Notes: generated by a model not told the origin, from the letters alone. Shown: positions 36,266 to 45,628, counted from the stretch's first letter. The stretch is DNA of 64,000 nucleotides from Serratia sp. M24T3 (GCF_000257645.1 NZ_AJHJ01000002.1:302912-366911), one strand, 5' to 3'. A program made the numbers and translations.

Positions 36266-36984
36266 TGGAAATTACCTTTTATAAAGAGATCGACAGCACT
36301 AACAGCGAGGCAAAACGTCTGGTCGATGCTGGCAAAGCACCGGGTTTTGCCATTGCTGCCGAGCGGCAAACTGCCGGTCGTGGGCGATTTGACCGCGTTT
36401 GGCAGACCCCCGCAGGCAATCTGGCGCTGACTTTTGCCATCCCTGCCCCGCTTTCTCGTGCTGATTTACCGACGTTAGCACTGATGACCGGTCTGGCGTT
36501 GCACGATATCCTGCAGTCACTTATGCAAGACAGTGCCAAAGTGCAAATCAAGTGGCCTAACGATATGCTGGTTAATGGGCATAAAGTCTCGGGCACGCTG
36601 ATTGAACTGGTGGGTAAGGTTCTTTACATTGGCATTGGTGTTAATCTGGTAAGTCGCCCAGAGAATGTTCCCTATGAGACTTTTTCACTGGCCGATAAGG
36701 TTAAAATTAGTCTCGAAGAGCTGGCGCAGGCGCTGACTCAATGCTGGAATATGCACCTGAATCAATGGCTTGAATTCGGTTTCACTCCGATTTGTGAGCA
36801 ATATAACGCTCATTTATACGGTCGTAATGCGCCATTACGAATTTCCCTCGACCGCGACCGCACTGAATGGGCGTCAGGAATTTGTACCGGTGTAACTCGC
36901 GAAGGCCATATTTGCCTAAGAGATCAAAACGGCAAAATCACAAGCTATAACGCCGGTGATATCGATATAATTCGCAGGCTTTAA
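36265..36984 (+). CDS. stand-alone biotin-protein ligase (no DNA-binding domain)
   Basis: A 239-residue biotin-[acetyl-CoA carboxylase] ligase equal to the catalytic and C-terminal domains of BirA. The biotin/ATP motifs GRGRFDRVWQTPAGN (about 38-52) and KWPNDMLVNGHKVSG (about 93-107) are clear. The winged-helix domain (about 65 residues) that makes BirA a repressor is missing, so it cannot be the regulator. It likely attaches biotin to carboxyl carrier proteins and sits with the biotin importer genes. A normal bifunctional birA is expected elsewhere in the genome. Confidence 0.9.
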   Translation: MEITFYKEIDSTNSEAKRLVDAGKAPGFAIAAERQTAGRGRFDRVWQTPAGNLALTFAIPAPLSRADLPTLALMTGLALHDILQSLMQDSAKVQIKWPNDMLVNGHKVSGTLIELVGKVLYIGIGVNLVSRPENVPYETFSLADKVKISLEELAQALTQCWNMHLNQWLEFGFTPICEQYNAHLYGRNAPLRISLDRDRTEWASGICTGVTREGHICLRDQNGKITSYNAGDIDIIRRL

Positions 36985-37027
36985 ACGCCCTCACGCCCGT
37001 GGGAACTGAATTCAGGCGGTAATAAGA

Positions 37028-37042
37028 ATGAGTAATCAGTAA
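37028..37042 (+). CDS. possible 4-codon mini-frame coupled to bioM
   Basis: ATG AGT AAT CAG TAA immediately precedes the bioM ATG (TAAATG). The purine-rich AGGCGG site at 37014-37019 is better placed for this ATG than for bioM, so ribosomes may start here and re-initiate on bioM. This is inferred from spacing only. Confidence 0.3.
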   Translation: MSNQ

Positions 37043-37717
37043 ATGCTGGAATTAAAACAGGTTTCGCACGCTTTTGGCGATCTTCAGGTGCTGAATAATA
37101 TCAACCTGCAACTCGATGAAAAACGCGTTGGCGTGGTAGGCAGCAACGGCTGCGGAAAAAGTACTTTTGCCCGATTGCTCAATGGCTTGCTTATCCCGCA
37201 ACAGGGTGATGTCATTGTTGATGGCCTTAATACTCGCAATGAGGGCAAAGCGGTACGTCGCAAAGTCGGTTTTGTATTTCAAAATCCTGACAACCAGATT
37301 GTCTTTCCTATTGTGGAAGAGGATTTGGCCTTTGGCATGAAAAATCTACGCCTGCCTAAAGAAGTCATTCGCGAGCGAATTGACGCCACCCTCGCCCGTT
37401 ATGATATGGAATCGTTCCGCCAGCATCCTTCGCATTTATTGAGCGGCGGTCAAAAACAGCTGATGGCTATTTCCGGCGTGCTGGTGATGCAGCCTGATTA
37501 TATTGTTTTCGACGAACCGACTACCTTGTTAGACCTGCGCAATAAGAAACGTATTGCTCAGGCAATTGACGAGATGGAGCAGAAAACGATCGTGGTTTCT
37601 CATGATCTGGAGTTCTTGCAAGAATTTGACCGCGTTCTAGTATTCGATCAAGGGAAAATCGTCGTGGATGATATTCCCTCCGTGGCGCTCCCTGCTTATA
37701 TCAGGATGATGTCATGA
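37043..37717 (+). CDS. bioM: biotin ECF transporter ATPase BioM
   Basis: A 224-residue ATPase of the energy-coupling-factor type that drives biotin uptake with BioN and BioY. Walker A is GSNGCGKST (33-41), Q-loop [10 protein letters not shown], signature LLSGGQKQ, Walker [13 protein letters not shown] and switch histidine VVSHDLEF. The stop overlaps the bioN start (ATGA). The gene order bioM-bioN-bioY is that of the complete three-part biotin importer of alpha-proteobacteria. Confidence 0.92.
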   Translation: MLELKQVSHAFGDLQVLNNINLQLDEKRVGVVGSNGCGKSTFARLLNGLLIPQQGDVIVDGLNTRNEGKAVRRKVGFVFQNPDNQIVFPIVEEDLAFGMKNLRLPKEVIRERIDATLARYDMESFRQHPSHLLSGGQKQLMAISGVLVMQPDYIVFDEPTTLLDLRNKKRIAQAIDEMEQKTIVVSHDLEFLQEFDRVLVFDQGKIVVDDIPSVALPAYIRMMS

Positions 37718-38367
37718 CCATCAGTGAGTATATGCCCGGCAATTCTTTTATTCATCGCACTCCGCCGGGTCTAAAAATCTTAATGCTAGCCGTGTTGGGA
37801 ACGCTGCTGTTCGTATATCCCAATATGATTTTTGCCGCTGCAGCTCTTGCCTTGGTGGGGGTGTTTTACCCGCTGGCAGGTATTAAGCCTAAAGTTATGC
37901 TGGCGCAGATAAAACCTATTTTCGCCATTCTGATACTGCTGTTTATCGTGCAACTGGTGATGGTTAACTGGCAGTCGGGCCTATTAGTAGTGTTGCGTTT
38001 AAGTGCCCTGATGCTGACCGCTTCCTTGGTAACCCTGACCACCCGCAGCTCGGACATGATCGATGCTTTGGAAAAAAGGCTGACTTGGTTATATTTCGTC
38101 GGCATTAATCCGGCAAAAATTAGCCTTGCGCTCTCACTGGCGTTGCGATTTATTCCAGTGCTGGCGTCGATAACCCAGGAAGTCCGCGAGGCGCAGAAAG
38201 CCCGAGGTTTAAATAACAGCGTGATTGCCGTCGCTATTCCAGTTATTGTTCGTACCCTAAAAATGGCGGATAACATCGCAGCAGCCTTGGAGGCGCGAGC
38301 TTATGATCCGCAATCGCCTTATCGGAAAAATAAAGCAGTTAAAAAAGAGACCTCGGATGTCGACTAA
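37714..38367 (+). CDS. bioN: biotin ECF transporter transmembrane protein BioN
   Basis: A 217-residue EcfT-type membrane protein with four to five helices and the two coupling motifs EAQKARGLN and [10 protein letters not shown] that contact the ATPase. It links BioM to the substrate-binding protein BioY. It starts within the bioM stop codon and its end overlaps the bioY start by 11 bp. Confidence 0.92.
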   Translation: MTISEYMPGNSFIHRTPPGLKILMLAVLGTLLFVYPNMIFAAAALALVGVFYPLAGIKPKVMLAQIKPIFAILILLFIVQLVMVNWQSGLLVVLRLSALMLTASLVTLTTRSSDMIDALEKRLTWLYFVGINPAKISLALSLALRFIPVLASITQEVREAQKARGLNNSVIAVAIPVIVRTLKMADNIAAALEARAYDPQSPYRKNKAVKKETSDVD

Positions 38368-38902
38368 AGATATTGTTTATATTGCCCTGTTTGCCGCAAT
38401 TACTGCCGCCATGGGATTATTTCCGGCATTCACCCTACCGATTATTGCCGTGCCAATCACCGCGCAATCTATGGGGCCAATGCTGGCAGGTGCGATTGCC
38501 GGAGCCAAACGCGGCGCGTTGGCAATGGTATTATTCGACTTATTAGTGATGGTAGGATTACCGCTATTAGCCGGTGGACGTGGCGGTCTGGGAATATTTA
38601 TGGGGCCAAGCGGAGGTTTTATTCTAGCGTGGCCAATTGCCGCATTGGTTATTGGTTATCTGTATGAGAAAAATAGCCGCTCGCTGTCAGTGCTGAAGGA
38701 AGCTATCTTTATCACGCTGGGTGGAATTGTCATTATTTATTCTTCTGGCATTCCATGGATTTCAACCTTTGCCAAAATAAGCCTGGGCCAGGCATTTATC
38801 GGCGCCATGGGATTTATTCCCGGCGATATTATCAAGGTTATTTTAACCGTACTGATCGTCAGGCCAGTGCGAAAAGCTTATCCCACATTGGAAAGTCGTT
38901 AA
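38357..38902 (+). CDS. bioY: biotin-binding membrane protein BioY
   Basis: The 181-residue S-component that binds biotin in the membrane. It has six hydrophobic segments and the family signature AAITAAMGLFPAFTLPIIAVPITAQSMGPML near the start, followed by the glycine-rich stretch LLAGGRGGLGIFMGPSGGFI. I use the ATG at 38357 ([12 protein letters not shown]); the frame extends upstream to 38303 within bioN. A strong terminator follows, so it ends the operon. Confidence 0.92.
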   Translation: MSTKDIVYIALFAAITAAMGLFPAFTLPIIAVPITAQSMGPMLAGAIAGAKRGALAMVLFDLLVMVGLPLLAGGRGGLGIFMGPSGGFILAWPIAALVIGYLYEKNSRSLSVLKEAIFITLGGIVIIYSSGIPWISTFAKISLGQAFIGAMGFIPGDIIKVILTVLIVRPVRKAYPTLESR

Positions 38903-38917
38903 TCTCTTTCGATGTAA

Positions 38918-38957
38918 ATAAAAAGCTGCGTAATAATTTTCGCAGCTTTTTATTTTT
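38918..38957 (+). terminator. intrinsic terminator after bioY
   Basis: ATAAAAAGCTGCG (38918-38930) pairs with CGCAGCTTTTTAT (38941-38953) over a 10-nt loop, 15 bp past the stop, followed by TTTTT. It can work in both directions and also serves the convergent oxidoreductase gene. Confidence 0.9.
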
Positions 38958-38978
38958 AAAGAACAAAAATGATATTAA

Positions 38979-39968
38979 TTATATCTCGATCAGGATCTTG
39001 CCTTTTAATTCACCGAAAACGGCTGCCTCAATGGCGTCAGAAATATTATTCAGACTAAAGGCCGTGGCTATTTCAGTATGCACCACGCCATCGCGTATTA
39101 ATTCCATTACCTGATCAATACGCTTTTGCACCACTGGCTTTTCCTGGCTGTGGATCCACTGACGTAGATGGAAATTCATAAAGCGAATATCCGGGCGTGA
39201 GCGCCAAAACTGCGGCGGCACCGGCTTGCCGGAAAGCAAACCATAGTGAATAAACTGGCCGCCGGGGATCAAAATTTCGGCGAAAGTCAACGATTCGTCA
39301 CCACCAATACAGTCGAAAATCGCATGCACTCCGCCACTACGTTTAATTCTTTGCAATTCTTGCAGGTAAGCAGCGTCGCTGGAATTCAATACGGTTTCAA
39401 GCTGGTAGCCCTCGAAAATATCGATGTTTTCACGCTTGCGCACCACGGCTATTGGCGTCATACCTAACTGATTCGCTATGCGGATCAGCATCTTGCCAAT
39501 CGCAGAATTGGCTGCATTGACCAAGATCCGTTGACCTGGTTTAGCATCCAGCGCCTCGGTAAGCATCAGCAGCGCAGTCATCGGGTTCACATAACTGTTC
39601 ACCGCCTGCCGATCGCTGACGAAATCAGGCAAGGTGAAACACCATTCAGGCTTGGTATCCTTAAAAGTCTGCCAGTTACCCATGCTGCCAATCGGCAAAA
39701 CGCGCTGGCCCACGGGCAGATGGCTGTTCGCCGGAGCCTGTTCAATCACGCCAACCCCTTCGAAACCAGGCACAAAAGGCACCGAGATGCGCGAACGATA
39801 AGCCCCTGAAATGGTGATGATATCGGAAGGATTAATAGTGGCATACACCATTTTGACGCGTGCATCACCTTCTGCCAGCTCAGGCAAGGGCATATTTTCG
39901 AGCTGCACCACGTCTTGAATCAGGCCGAACTCTCTGACTATTGCTCTGGTGAGCGCTTTATTTTTCAT
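38979..39968 (-). CDS. MDR-family (zinc-free) alcohol dehydrogenase / enoyl reductase
   Basis: A 329-residue medium-chain reductase of the quinone oxidoreductase / mitochondrial enoyl-CoA reductase type. It shows the N-terminal GroES-like domain with YATINPSDIITISG (as in trans-2-enoyl-CoA reductases) and the NADPH-binding domain with QRILVNAANSAIGKMLIRIANQLG (about 140-163). No structural or catalytic zinc cysteines are visible. It is divergent from the thioesterase-ligase-thiolase operon and probably reduces an enoyl thioester or related compound in the same pathway; that link is inference from position. Confidence 0.8.
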   Translation of the reverse strand: MKNKALTRAIVREFGLIQDVVQLENMPLPELAEGDARVKMVYATINPSDIITISGAYRSRISVPFVPGFEGVGVIEQAPANSHLPVGQRVLPIGSMGNWQTFKDTKPEWCFTLPDFVSDRQAVNSYVNPMTALLMLTEALDAKPGQRILVNAANSAIGKMLIRIANQLGMTPIAVVRKRENIDIFEGYQLETVLNSSDAAYLQELQRIKRSGGVHAIFDCIGGDESLTFAEILIPGGQFIHYGLLSGKPVPPQFWRSRPDIRFMNFHLRQWIHSQEKPVVQKRIDQVMELIRDGVVHTEIATAFSLNNISDAIEAAVFGELKGKILIEI

Positions 39969-40026
39969 GTAAAATTTTCTTCAGAGAAAAACGTATAATG
40001 GATGAATATAGCAATGGGTCGTATAA

Positions 40027-40479
40027 ATGAATAGTCATAATGAGATCGACTCGTTTCGAGTGTCAATGCGCGATATAGATCTTAACGGCCACGTGCATAA
40101 TTCAGTATATTTAGATTACTTCGAAGATGCCGTGGTTAACCAATTACGCGCCAATGAGATGATACAATATTTCCGCCCCGCTACATCGGGCGTATCCTAT
40201 CATGTGAAAAAATGCGAGGCAATATTCCTCCATCCCCTAACCGTAGACGACATCGTCACTCCTGCGGTTTATATTGAAAAGCTGGGAAATAGCAGTTTAA
40301 TCTTTAACATCAAACTTGAAATTAAAGATAAAGCGGTTATTTGTGCCGAGGGAAAATTAGTATGGGTTTGTGTAAATATTGAAGACAATAAACCTCGTCC
40401 TATTCCACAAGAAACGCGCGATCTGCTCCTCAGCCATTTTTCGTTTATTGAAACTACTATTGCGCAAGGTAATCATTAG
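40027..40479 (+). CDS. acyl-CoA thioesterase, 4HBT hot-dog family
   Basis: A 150-residue hot-dog thioesterase with the 4HBT signature DLNGHVHNSVYLDYFEDAVVN (catalytic Asp at about residue 18, corresponding to the D-x-x-G-H-V-x-N pattern of YbgC/FadM). It hydrolyses an acyl-CoA of unknown chain. Two bases separate it from the acyl-CoA ligase start, so the two are coupled. It leads the operon thioesterase-ligase-thiolase. Confidence 0.88.
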   Translation: MNSHNEIDSFRVSMRDIDLNGHVHNSVYLDYFEDAVVNQLRANEMIQYFRPATSGVSYHVKKCEAIFLHPLTVDDIVTPAVYIEKLGNSSLIFNIKLEIKDKAVICAEGKLVWVCVNIEDNKPRPIPQETRDLLLSHFSFIETTIAQGNH

Positions 40480-40481
40480 TT

Positions 40482-41993
40482 ATGCCGGTTCACGATAAAG
40501 TCTGCGCCCATGCCGCCGCTAAAGGTGAAGAAACGGCAATTAATATTGCCGGTAAATCCCTGAGCTGGCGGCAACTTTGGCAACGGACATTGTCGCTATA
40601 TAGCGTGATAGCCGAAAAAGTGGGCAATCAACGCCACAATTCGTCAATCGCCTCAGGGCCGGTTATTGCGGTAGCTCTGGGCAATGATTTACAGTTTCCT
40701 CCTGCCTGGCTTGCTGCTACTGCAAATCAGAATATTTGTGCGGTGATCGACCCCATGTTGCCGCTGGAGCAGTTGCGCGACGTTTTGACGCGTTTGCAGC
40801 CTGATTTACTGTTGCTTAAACAGTCGCAGAACCAGTTGCAGGATTTGGCACACGAGCTAAAACTCAGCACTCTTTTGGTTGAAGACACTTGCAGCAAAAT
40901 AGCCAATCATGATGTTCAAGCCGTGAAGCGAGGCGTCGATGCGCCAACGCCGTTTCTGATCAACTTCACCTCGGGTACCACCAGTACGCCAAAAGCTTTT
41001 ATGCGCTCGCGTCATTCATGGCGAGTTAGTTTTAAAAACGGCTACCAGATTTTCGATTTGGCCCATGCTAATTCGACCCTGTTCCCCGGACCGTTATTTC
41101 ACGGTATCGGCCTATACTGTTTAAATGAAGCACTTGACGCCGGAACTCCTTTTTTCTGTATGGAAAAATGGGATGCCGCCGAGGCTTTGACTATTCTGGC
41201 GCAGCATCAAGTCCAGCGGCTGGTATTAGTCCCGACCATGCTGACTGCTTTCTCGCGGCTGCAATCTGCAGACCTTGCACCTTTAAATCAGCTGACTCAT
41301 TTGCTTTCAGCAGGTGCCAAGCTGGAGATGAATCATTACCGCCATGCGCGGTCTATTTTCCCTAATGCTCGGGTGCAGGAATATTATGGCGCTTCCGAGT
41401 TGGGCTTTATTGCCGTCTCGACGCTGGACGATGAAAACGTTGACGACCAATTAGCCACCGTAGGGCTGCCTTTTCCCGAGGTCAGTTGGTCAATTCGTGA
41501 TGAGCAGGGCCAGGCGCTACCGCCAAACACTCCAGGTACTATTTATCTCAACAGCGAACAAATATGTTCCGGCTATCTGTGGGGCGACGATGGTAAAGCC
41601 TTTACTAGCCAATTGTTTGGATCAAGCGTAAGAGATATTGGATATATTAATGAGCTAGGGTGTCTGGTGGTCATTGGGCGCAGTGGCGATATGATCGTGA
41701 GCGGCGGCAATAATATTTATCTGTCAGAAATTGAATCCGCACTGAAGTCTCTGCCGGGCATGATTGAAGCCGTAGTTATTGCGCTGGAGGATGACTATCG
41801 CGGCAAAAAGCTTATCGCCTTTTTCGAAAGCGAAACCCTTGATGTCGGCCAACTGCCCGAGCTTTGCCTCTTACATCTGGCAAAATACAAAGTCCCCGCA
41901 GAGTTTTATAAAATGAAAGTCTGGCCGCTGACCCCAAGCGGAAAAATCAAACGCAGCGTTCTTGAGAAGAAGTTTATCAATCATGAAATCTAA
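40482..41993 (+). CDS. acyl-CoA synthetase (AMP-forming), YhfT-like
   Basis: A 503-residue ANL-family ligase that activates a carboxylic acid to an acyl-CoA through an acyl-AMP. Visible motifs are the P-loop NFTSGTTSTPKAFMRSR (about 162-178), the A5 motif QEYYGASELGF (about 300), the hinge GRSGDMIVSGGNNIYLSEIE and the catalytic lysine of PLTPSGKIKRS near the C-terminus. The substrate is unknown. An acyl-CoA ligase and a thiolase next to bioY also occur in Bacillus (yhfT, yhfS, yhfU), where they are part of the biotin regulon as I recall. Overlaps the thiolase start by 11 bp. Confidence 0.87.
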   Translation: MPVHDKVCAHAAAKGEETAINIAGKSLSWRQLWQRTLSLYSVIAEKVGNQRHNSSIASGPVIAVALGNDLQFPPAWLAATANQNICAVIDPMLPLEQLRDVLTRLQPDLLLLKQSQNQLQDLAHELKLSTLLVEDTCSKIANHDVQAVKRGVDAPTPFLINFTSGTTSTPKAFMRSRHSWRVSFKNGYQIFDLAHANSTLFPGPLFHGIGLYCLNEALDAGTPFFCMEKWDAAEALTILAQHQVQRLVLVPTMLTAFSRLQSADLAPLNQLTHLLSAGAKLEMNHYRHARSIFPNARVQEYYGASELGFIAVSTLDDENVDDQLATVGLPFPEVSWSIRDEQGQALPPNTPGTIYLNSEQICSGYLWGDDGKAFTSQLFGSSVRDIGYINELGCLVVIGRSGDMIVSGGNNIYLSEIESALKSLPGMIEAVVIALEDDYRGKKLIAFFESETLDVGQLPELCLLHLAKYKVPAEFYKMKVWPLTPSGKIKRSVLEKKFINHEI

Positions 41994-43203
41994 CGACTTA
42001 TCTCTCAATTTTCAGCCTGCTGAAAGTAACCAGCCGGTGATTGTCGAAGCCTGCCGCACGCCCATCGGCAGAGCCTACGGCATGTTTGCCACCATCAGCA
42101 TGGAAGCTCTGCTCGCGCCGCTGTTCGACAAAATTCTCGGCAGTTACCGGGGAGATCCCTGCCAGATTGATGAAGTTATCATCGGCAATGCCACTGGCGG
42201 CGGCGGCAACATTGCACGCCTCGCCGCGCTGTCTGCTGGATTACCCGACTCTGTTCCCGCCGTCACACTTGACCGCCAATGCGGCTCGGGGCTAGAGGCA
42301 GTAATTCACGCCTGTCGCCTGGTGCAGGCCGGTGCCGGAGAATGCTACCTGGCTGGCGGCGTCGAGAGCGTTAGCACCGCCCCGTGGCGCGTCGAAAAAC
42401 CGCAAAGTCTGAAACAGATGCCGCGTTTCTTTGGCCGCGCAAGGTTCTCTCCAGAGGAGATTGGTGATCCTGAAATGGGTGTCGCGGCAGAAAATGTTGC
42501 ACAAAAATGCGCTATCAGCCGTGAGCGTCAAGACCGCTTTGCCCTGCGCAGTCATCAGCGCGCGGTAGCGGCAATGGAAAACGGCCAGTTTAATGAAGAG
42601 ATTGTGCCTGTTGAAGTGGCGGGAAAAACGCTGCTGCATGATGAATGCCCACGGGCCAATGCCTCTCTGACGGCCCTGGAAAAGCTGGCTCCGGTTTTCG
42701 TTGCTGAGGGTAGCGTAACAGCGGGAAATTGCTGCCCGCTTAACGACGGTGCTTCACTGCTGCTGGTAATGAGCCGCAGAAAGGCAGTAGAAATGGGCTT
42801 TACCTACGGGCTGATGTTTGTCGATGCCTGTAGCGCCGGGGTCGATCCCAATTATTTAGGGCTTGGCCCGGTTCCCTCCACGCAAAAACTGCTGACTCGT
42901 CAGCCTGCTGTAAAGCTTGAGAATATCGATATTATCGAATTCAACGAAGCGTTTGCTGCGCAAGTTTTAGGATCGTTGGATCAGCTAGAAATCGACGAAC
43001 ATCGTGTAAATTTACAAGGTGGCGCGATTGCTCTGGGCCACCCCTATGGCGCTTCCGGCGGCATTATGGTGACGAGAATATTTAGCCAGTTGCTACGCCA
43101 ACCCGCGCCGCAACAGTTTGCTGAAACCAAATTTGCCATGGCGATGCTGGGCATAGCGGGCGGTCTGGGGTTATCCGCGCTGTTTAAAACGACAGTATTG
43201 TAA
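41983..43203 (+). CDS. thiolase-family protein with an altered active site
   Basis: A 406-residue thiolase-fold protein. The nucleophilic cysteine is present (TLDRQCGSGLEAV, about C90), as are NEAFA (about 312-316) and the GHP histidine (GGAIALGHPYGASGG). The last conserved block, normally CxGGGxG with the acid-base cysteine, reads MLGIAGGLG, with glycine in place of that cysteine. Standard thiolase chemistry needs both cysteines, so the reaction may differ or be impaired. I take the ATG at 41983 (MKSNDLSLNF) inside the end of the ligase gene. Confidence 0.85.
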   Translation: MKSNDLSLNFQPAESNQPVIVEACRTPIGRAYGMFATISMEALLAPLFDKILGSYRGDPCQIDEVIIGNATGGGGNIARLAALSAGLPDSVPAVTLDRQCGSGLEAVIHACRLVQAGAGECYLAGGVESVSTAPWRVEKPQSLKQMPRFFGRARFSPEEIGDPEMGVAAENVAQKCAISRERQDRFALRSHQRAVAAMENGQFNEEIVPVEVAGKTLLHDECPRANASLTALEKLAPVFVAEGSVTAGNCCPLNDGASLLLVMSRRKAVEMGFTYGLMFVDACSAGVDPNYLGLGPVPSTQKLLTRQPAVKLENIDIIEFNEAFAAQVLGSLDQLEIDEHRVNLQGGAIALGHPYGASGGIMVTRIFSQLLRQPAPQQFAETKFAMAMLGIAGGLGLSALFKTTVL

Positions 43204-43252
43204 ACCACAGGGTTGTAAACGATAGCGCTGTGCCACTTTCAGCGCCATTTTT

Positions 43253-44062
43253 CTATTTCCCTTTCCACAGCGGTTCTCGTTTTTCTTTAAACGCCTGACC
43301 GCTTTCAGTAAAGTCTTCGCTTTGTTGTAACTGTTCAAGCTCTTGCTGCATGCGGATTGCCAATGTCGCAGGGTCGCCGTGAAGACAGTGCTCGAGTAGA
43401 GTATTGGCAGCCTGCACCGCCAACGGGGCATTGCGAGTCACTTGCTCGGCCAATTCGCAGGCAGCGGACAAAAGATTTTGGCGATCGGTCACGCGATTAA
43501 TCAACCCCAGACTGTATGCGCGATTTGCCTCCAATACGCCACCGGCCAGGATCATTTCTTTCACTATCGGCGCGGGAAGCAATGCCGCAAGCTGGGTAAT
43601 TCCACCGCCAAGCGGCAGCAGACTATGGCGGGTTTCGGGTAACGCCAGCTGTACCTTTTCTTCTGCCACCAGCAGGTCGCAGTGCAGAGCCAGCTCGAGA
43701 CCGCCACCGAAAGCATGGCCATTGAGTGCGGCAATCCACACCTTGCGGCGCGGCATATACTGCAACGGATTATAGCCGCCGTGCGCGTTGAGCAACCCTT
43801 TGCCACTGTCGATAAACGCTTCTTTAAGGTCTGCCCCGGCACAGAAAACTTTCTCCCCCGCGCCGGTCAGGATCACCACTTTAATTGCCGCCGTCGCCTC
43901 GGTAAAAGCCACAATCTGTCCAAGCTCGCTGACCATGTTTGCATTATAAGCATTGTGCGCCTGTGGACGATTTAACGTCACCAACATCACCTGCTCACTG
44001 AGCGGTTGGACAATCAAAGTTTGAAACTTTTGGTAGTCAAAAGCGGCGTTGGCAAAGCTCAT
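43253..44062 (-). CDS. enoyl-CoA hydratase/isomerase family protein
   Basis: A 269-residue crotonase-fold protein. The oxyanion-hole segments VFCAGADLKEA (about 65-75) and ALNGHAFGGGLELALHCDLLVA (about 105-126) are intact, and the first catalytic Glu position (E at ALPETRH) is present while the second is not certain. It is convergent with the thiolase (49 bp apart) and fits the same acyl-CoA pathway. The ATG at 44062 follows AGGAA; an upstream in-frame extension to 44164 overlaps the next gene and is unlikely. Confidence 0.88.
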   Translation of the reverse strand: MSFANAAFDYQKFQTLIVQPLSEQVMLVTLNRPQAHNAYNANMVSELGQIVAFTEATAAIKVVILTGAGEKVFCAGADLKEAFIDSGKGLLNAHGGYNPLQYMPRRKVWIAALNGHAFGGGLELALHCDLLVAEEKVQLALPETRHSLLPLGGGITQLAALLPAPIVKEMILAGGVLEANRAYSLGLINRVTDRQNLLSAACELAEQVTRNAPLAVQAANTLLEHCLHGDPATLAIRMQQELEQLQQSEDFTESGQAFKEKREPLWKGK

Positions 44063-44118
44063 AAAGTTCCTGAATAACTTTTGGGTCGATAGGATGAATA
44101 TTACCGTTCTCTTTCGCC

Positions 44119-44487
44119 TCAAGACAGGCAAAAATTCAACGCCAACAGAATGACCGCCACCCATGCCCAGATGGAATACAAAATATTAGCCCACTCTGCC
44201 GCCAGTTCTCGGGTCTGTAAACGCAGCCGGTGATTAATCAGCGGCTGAGGGCTGTATTTCTCATTCATCCACACTAGCAGCAATAATACCGTTGTAGACC
44301 CGTTGGCCAGATGAGTAAAAACCGCATTTAGGCCATTTATCACCCAGCTGAATCCGGCAAGCAGCAGACTGACGGTCGCCAAAATCATTAAAAATGAGGA
44401 TAGCAACGACCAATACTGCCGCCTTATGTCTGAATGACGCGATTCTACAAAATGCTGTTGGCGATGTTTAGGGAGAGGCATTGTCAT
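44119..44487 (-). CDS. small membrane protein of unknown function
   Basis: A 122-residue protein with two or three hydrophobic segments (about 28-52 SSFLMILATVSLLLAGFSWVI; 60-73; 100-120 ILYSIWAWVAVILLALNF) and a charged middle (NEKYSPQPLINHRLRLQTRE). I recognise no family. It precedes the hydratase gene on the same strand with 56 bp between, so they may share a transcript. Confidence 0.6.
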   Translation of the reverse strand: MTMPLPKHRQQHFVESRHSDIRRQYWSLLSSFLMILATVSLLLAGFSWVINGLNAVFTHLANGSTTVLLLLVWMNEKYSPQPLINHRLRLQTRELAAEWANILYSIWAWVAVILLALNFCLS

Positions 44488-44621
44488 AAAGATATTCTCA
44501 GGTGGCTCAATAGCAATGGATAAGCATTACTCATCCATCTCATCTTGTAATACCAGAATACATCGCTTAATTTAGGGCAAGCAAAGTCATAGATTTCAGC
44601 CATGGATGAAAATATCTCATC

Positions 44622-45506
44622 ATGAGACATAAACGCCTGCCGCCTTTGGGTTCCCTAAAAGCTTTCGATGCCGTGGCGAAATTTAAAAGTTTTAAACGCG
44701 CCGCTGAGGATATTGGCGTGACACCCACCGCCATTAGCCATCAAATCCGGATTCTTGAAGAGTCGCTGGGGACAGCAGTTTTTGTACGCAGCGCACGGGA
44801 AGTTACGCTGACCTCCGCAGGCCAACGTTTGCAGCAATCAACCCAGCGCGCTTTTGCCGACCTGCAAGACGCGGTGGATGACATTTATCACGCTCAGCTA
44901 CCGCCAGCCCTGACATTAACCACCACCTCAAATTTTCTGACTCATTGGTTGGTACCGCGCCTTGCCGCAATGAAAGCCAGCATACCCGAGCTGGATTTGC
45001 GGCTGCATACCAGCGTCGAACTGGTGGATTTAGAGCAAGGATCCGCGGACGTCGCGATTCGCTACAGCATGTCGGCAGACTGCAGGCTGCAATCAACCTT
45101 GCTGTATGAGGACGCTTTTATACTGGTCGCCAGCCCGGCACTCGGCTTAAAACGGCTCGAACAACTTTCGGCAATCACCCTGTTTCATGTCGAAAATCGC
45201 CACATACCCCAGCCTTCTCCGGACTGGGCGCACTGGCGCAAACTTTATGGGCCGCTGTCACTGAATATCGACGCAGGGCTGCGTTTTAGCGATGAAACTC
45301 ACGCAATTCAGGCGGCAATTGCCGGACAAGGCGTTGCTATCGTCAGCAGTTTATTAGCCATAGATTTTATTCATAAAGGTATTCTTGCCGTTCCGTTCAA
45401 ACACGCACTTCCCGGCGGAAAATATTACCTTGTGACCAGCAAAGACAAAGCTCAGCGACCCGATGTGCAGGCATTTAAGGCCTGGATTATAGAAAATCTT
45501 AAGTGA
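44622..45506 (+). CDS. LysR-family regulator (GcvA-like)
   Basis: A 294-residue LysR regulator. The winged helix is RLPPLGSLKAFDAVAKFKSFKRAAEDIGVTPTAISHQIRILEE, typical of the GcvA/AmpR/DsdC subgroup (PPLxxLxAFxAVA start). The effector domain occupies about residues 92-290. It is divergent from the small membrane protein and 120 bp upstream of a LysE-family exporter, which it probably controls. Confidence 0.88.
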   Translation: MRHKRLPPLGSLKAFDAVAKFKSFKRAAEDIGVTPTAISHQIRILEESLGTAVFVRSAREVTLTSAGQRLQQSTQRAFADLQDAVDDIYHAQLPPALTLTTTSNFLTHWLVPRLAAMKASIPELDLRLHTSVELVDLEQGSADVAIRYSMSADCRLQSTLLYEDAFILVASPALGLKRLEQLSAITLFHVENRHIPQPSPDWAHWRKLYGPLSLNIDAGLRFSDETHAIQAAIAGQGVAIVSSLLAIDFIHKGILAVPFKHALPGGKYYLVTSKDKAQRPDVQAFKAWIIENLK

Positions 45507-45628
45507 TAAACCGAGGATATCCTCGAGCCGTGAATACTGTACGGTTAAAAAAATTCCAATCTGTGTCTTATTTATATTCTCCTGGCTAATTAATATGAAT
45601 TAAAACTTATAACAGCACAGGGATAGCT

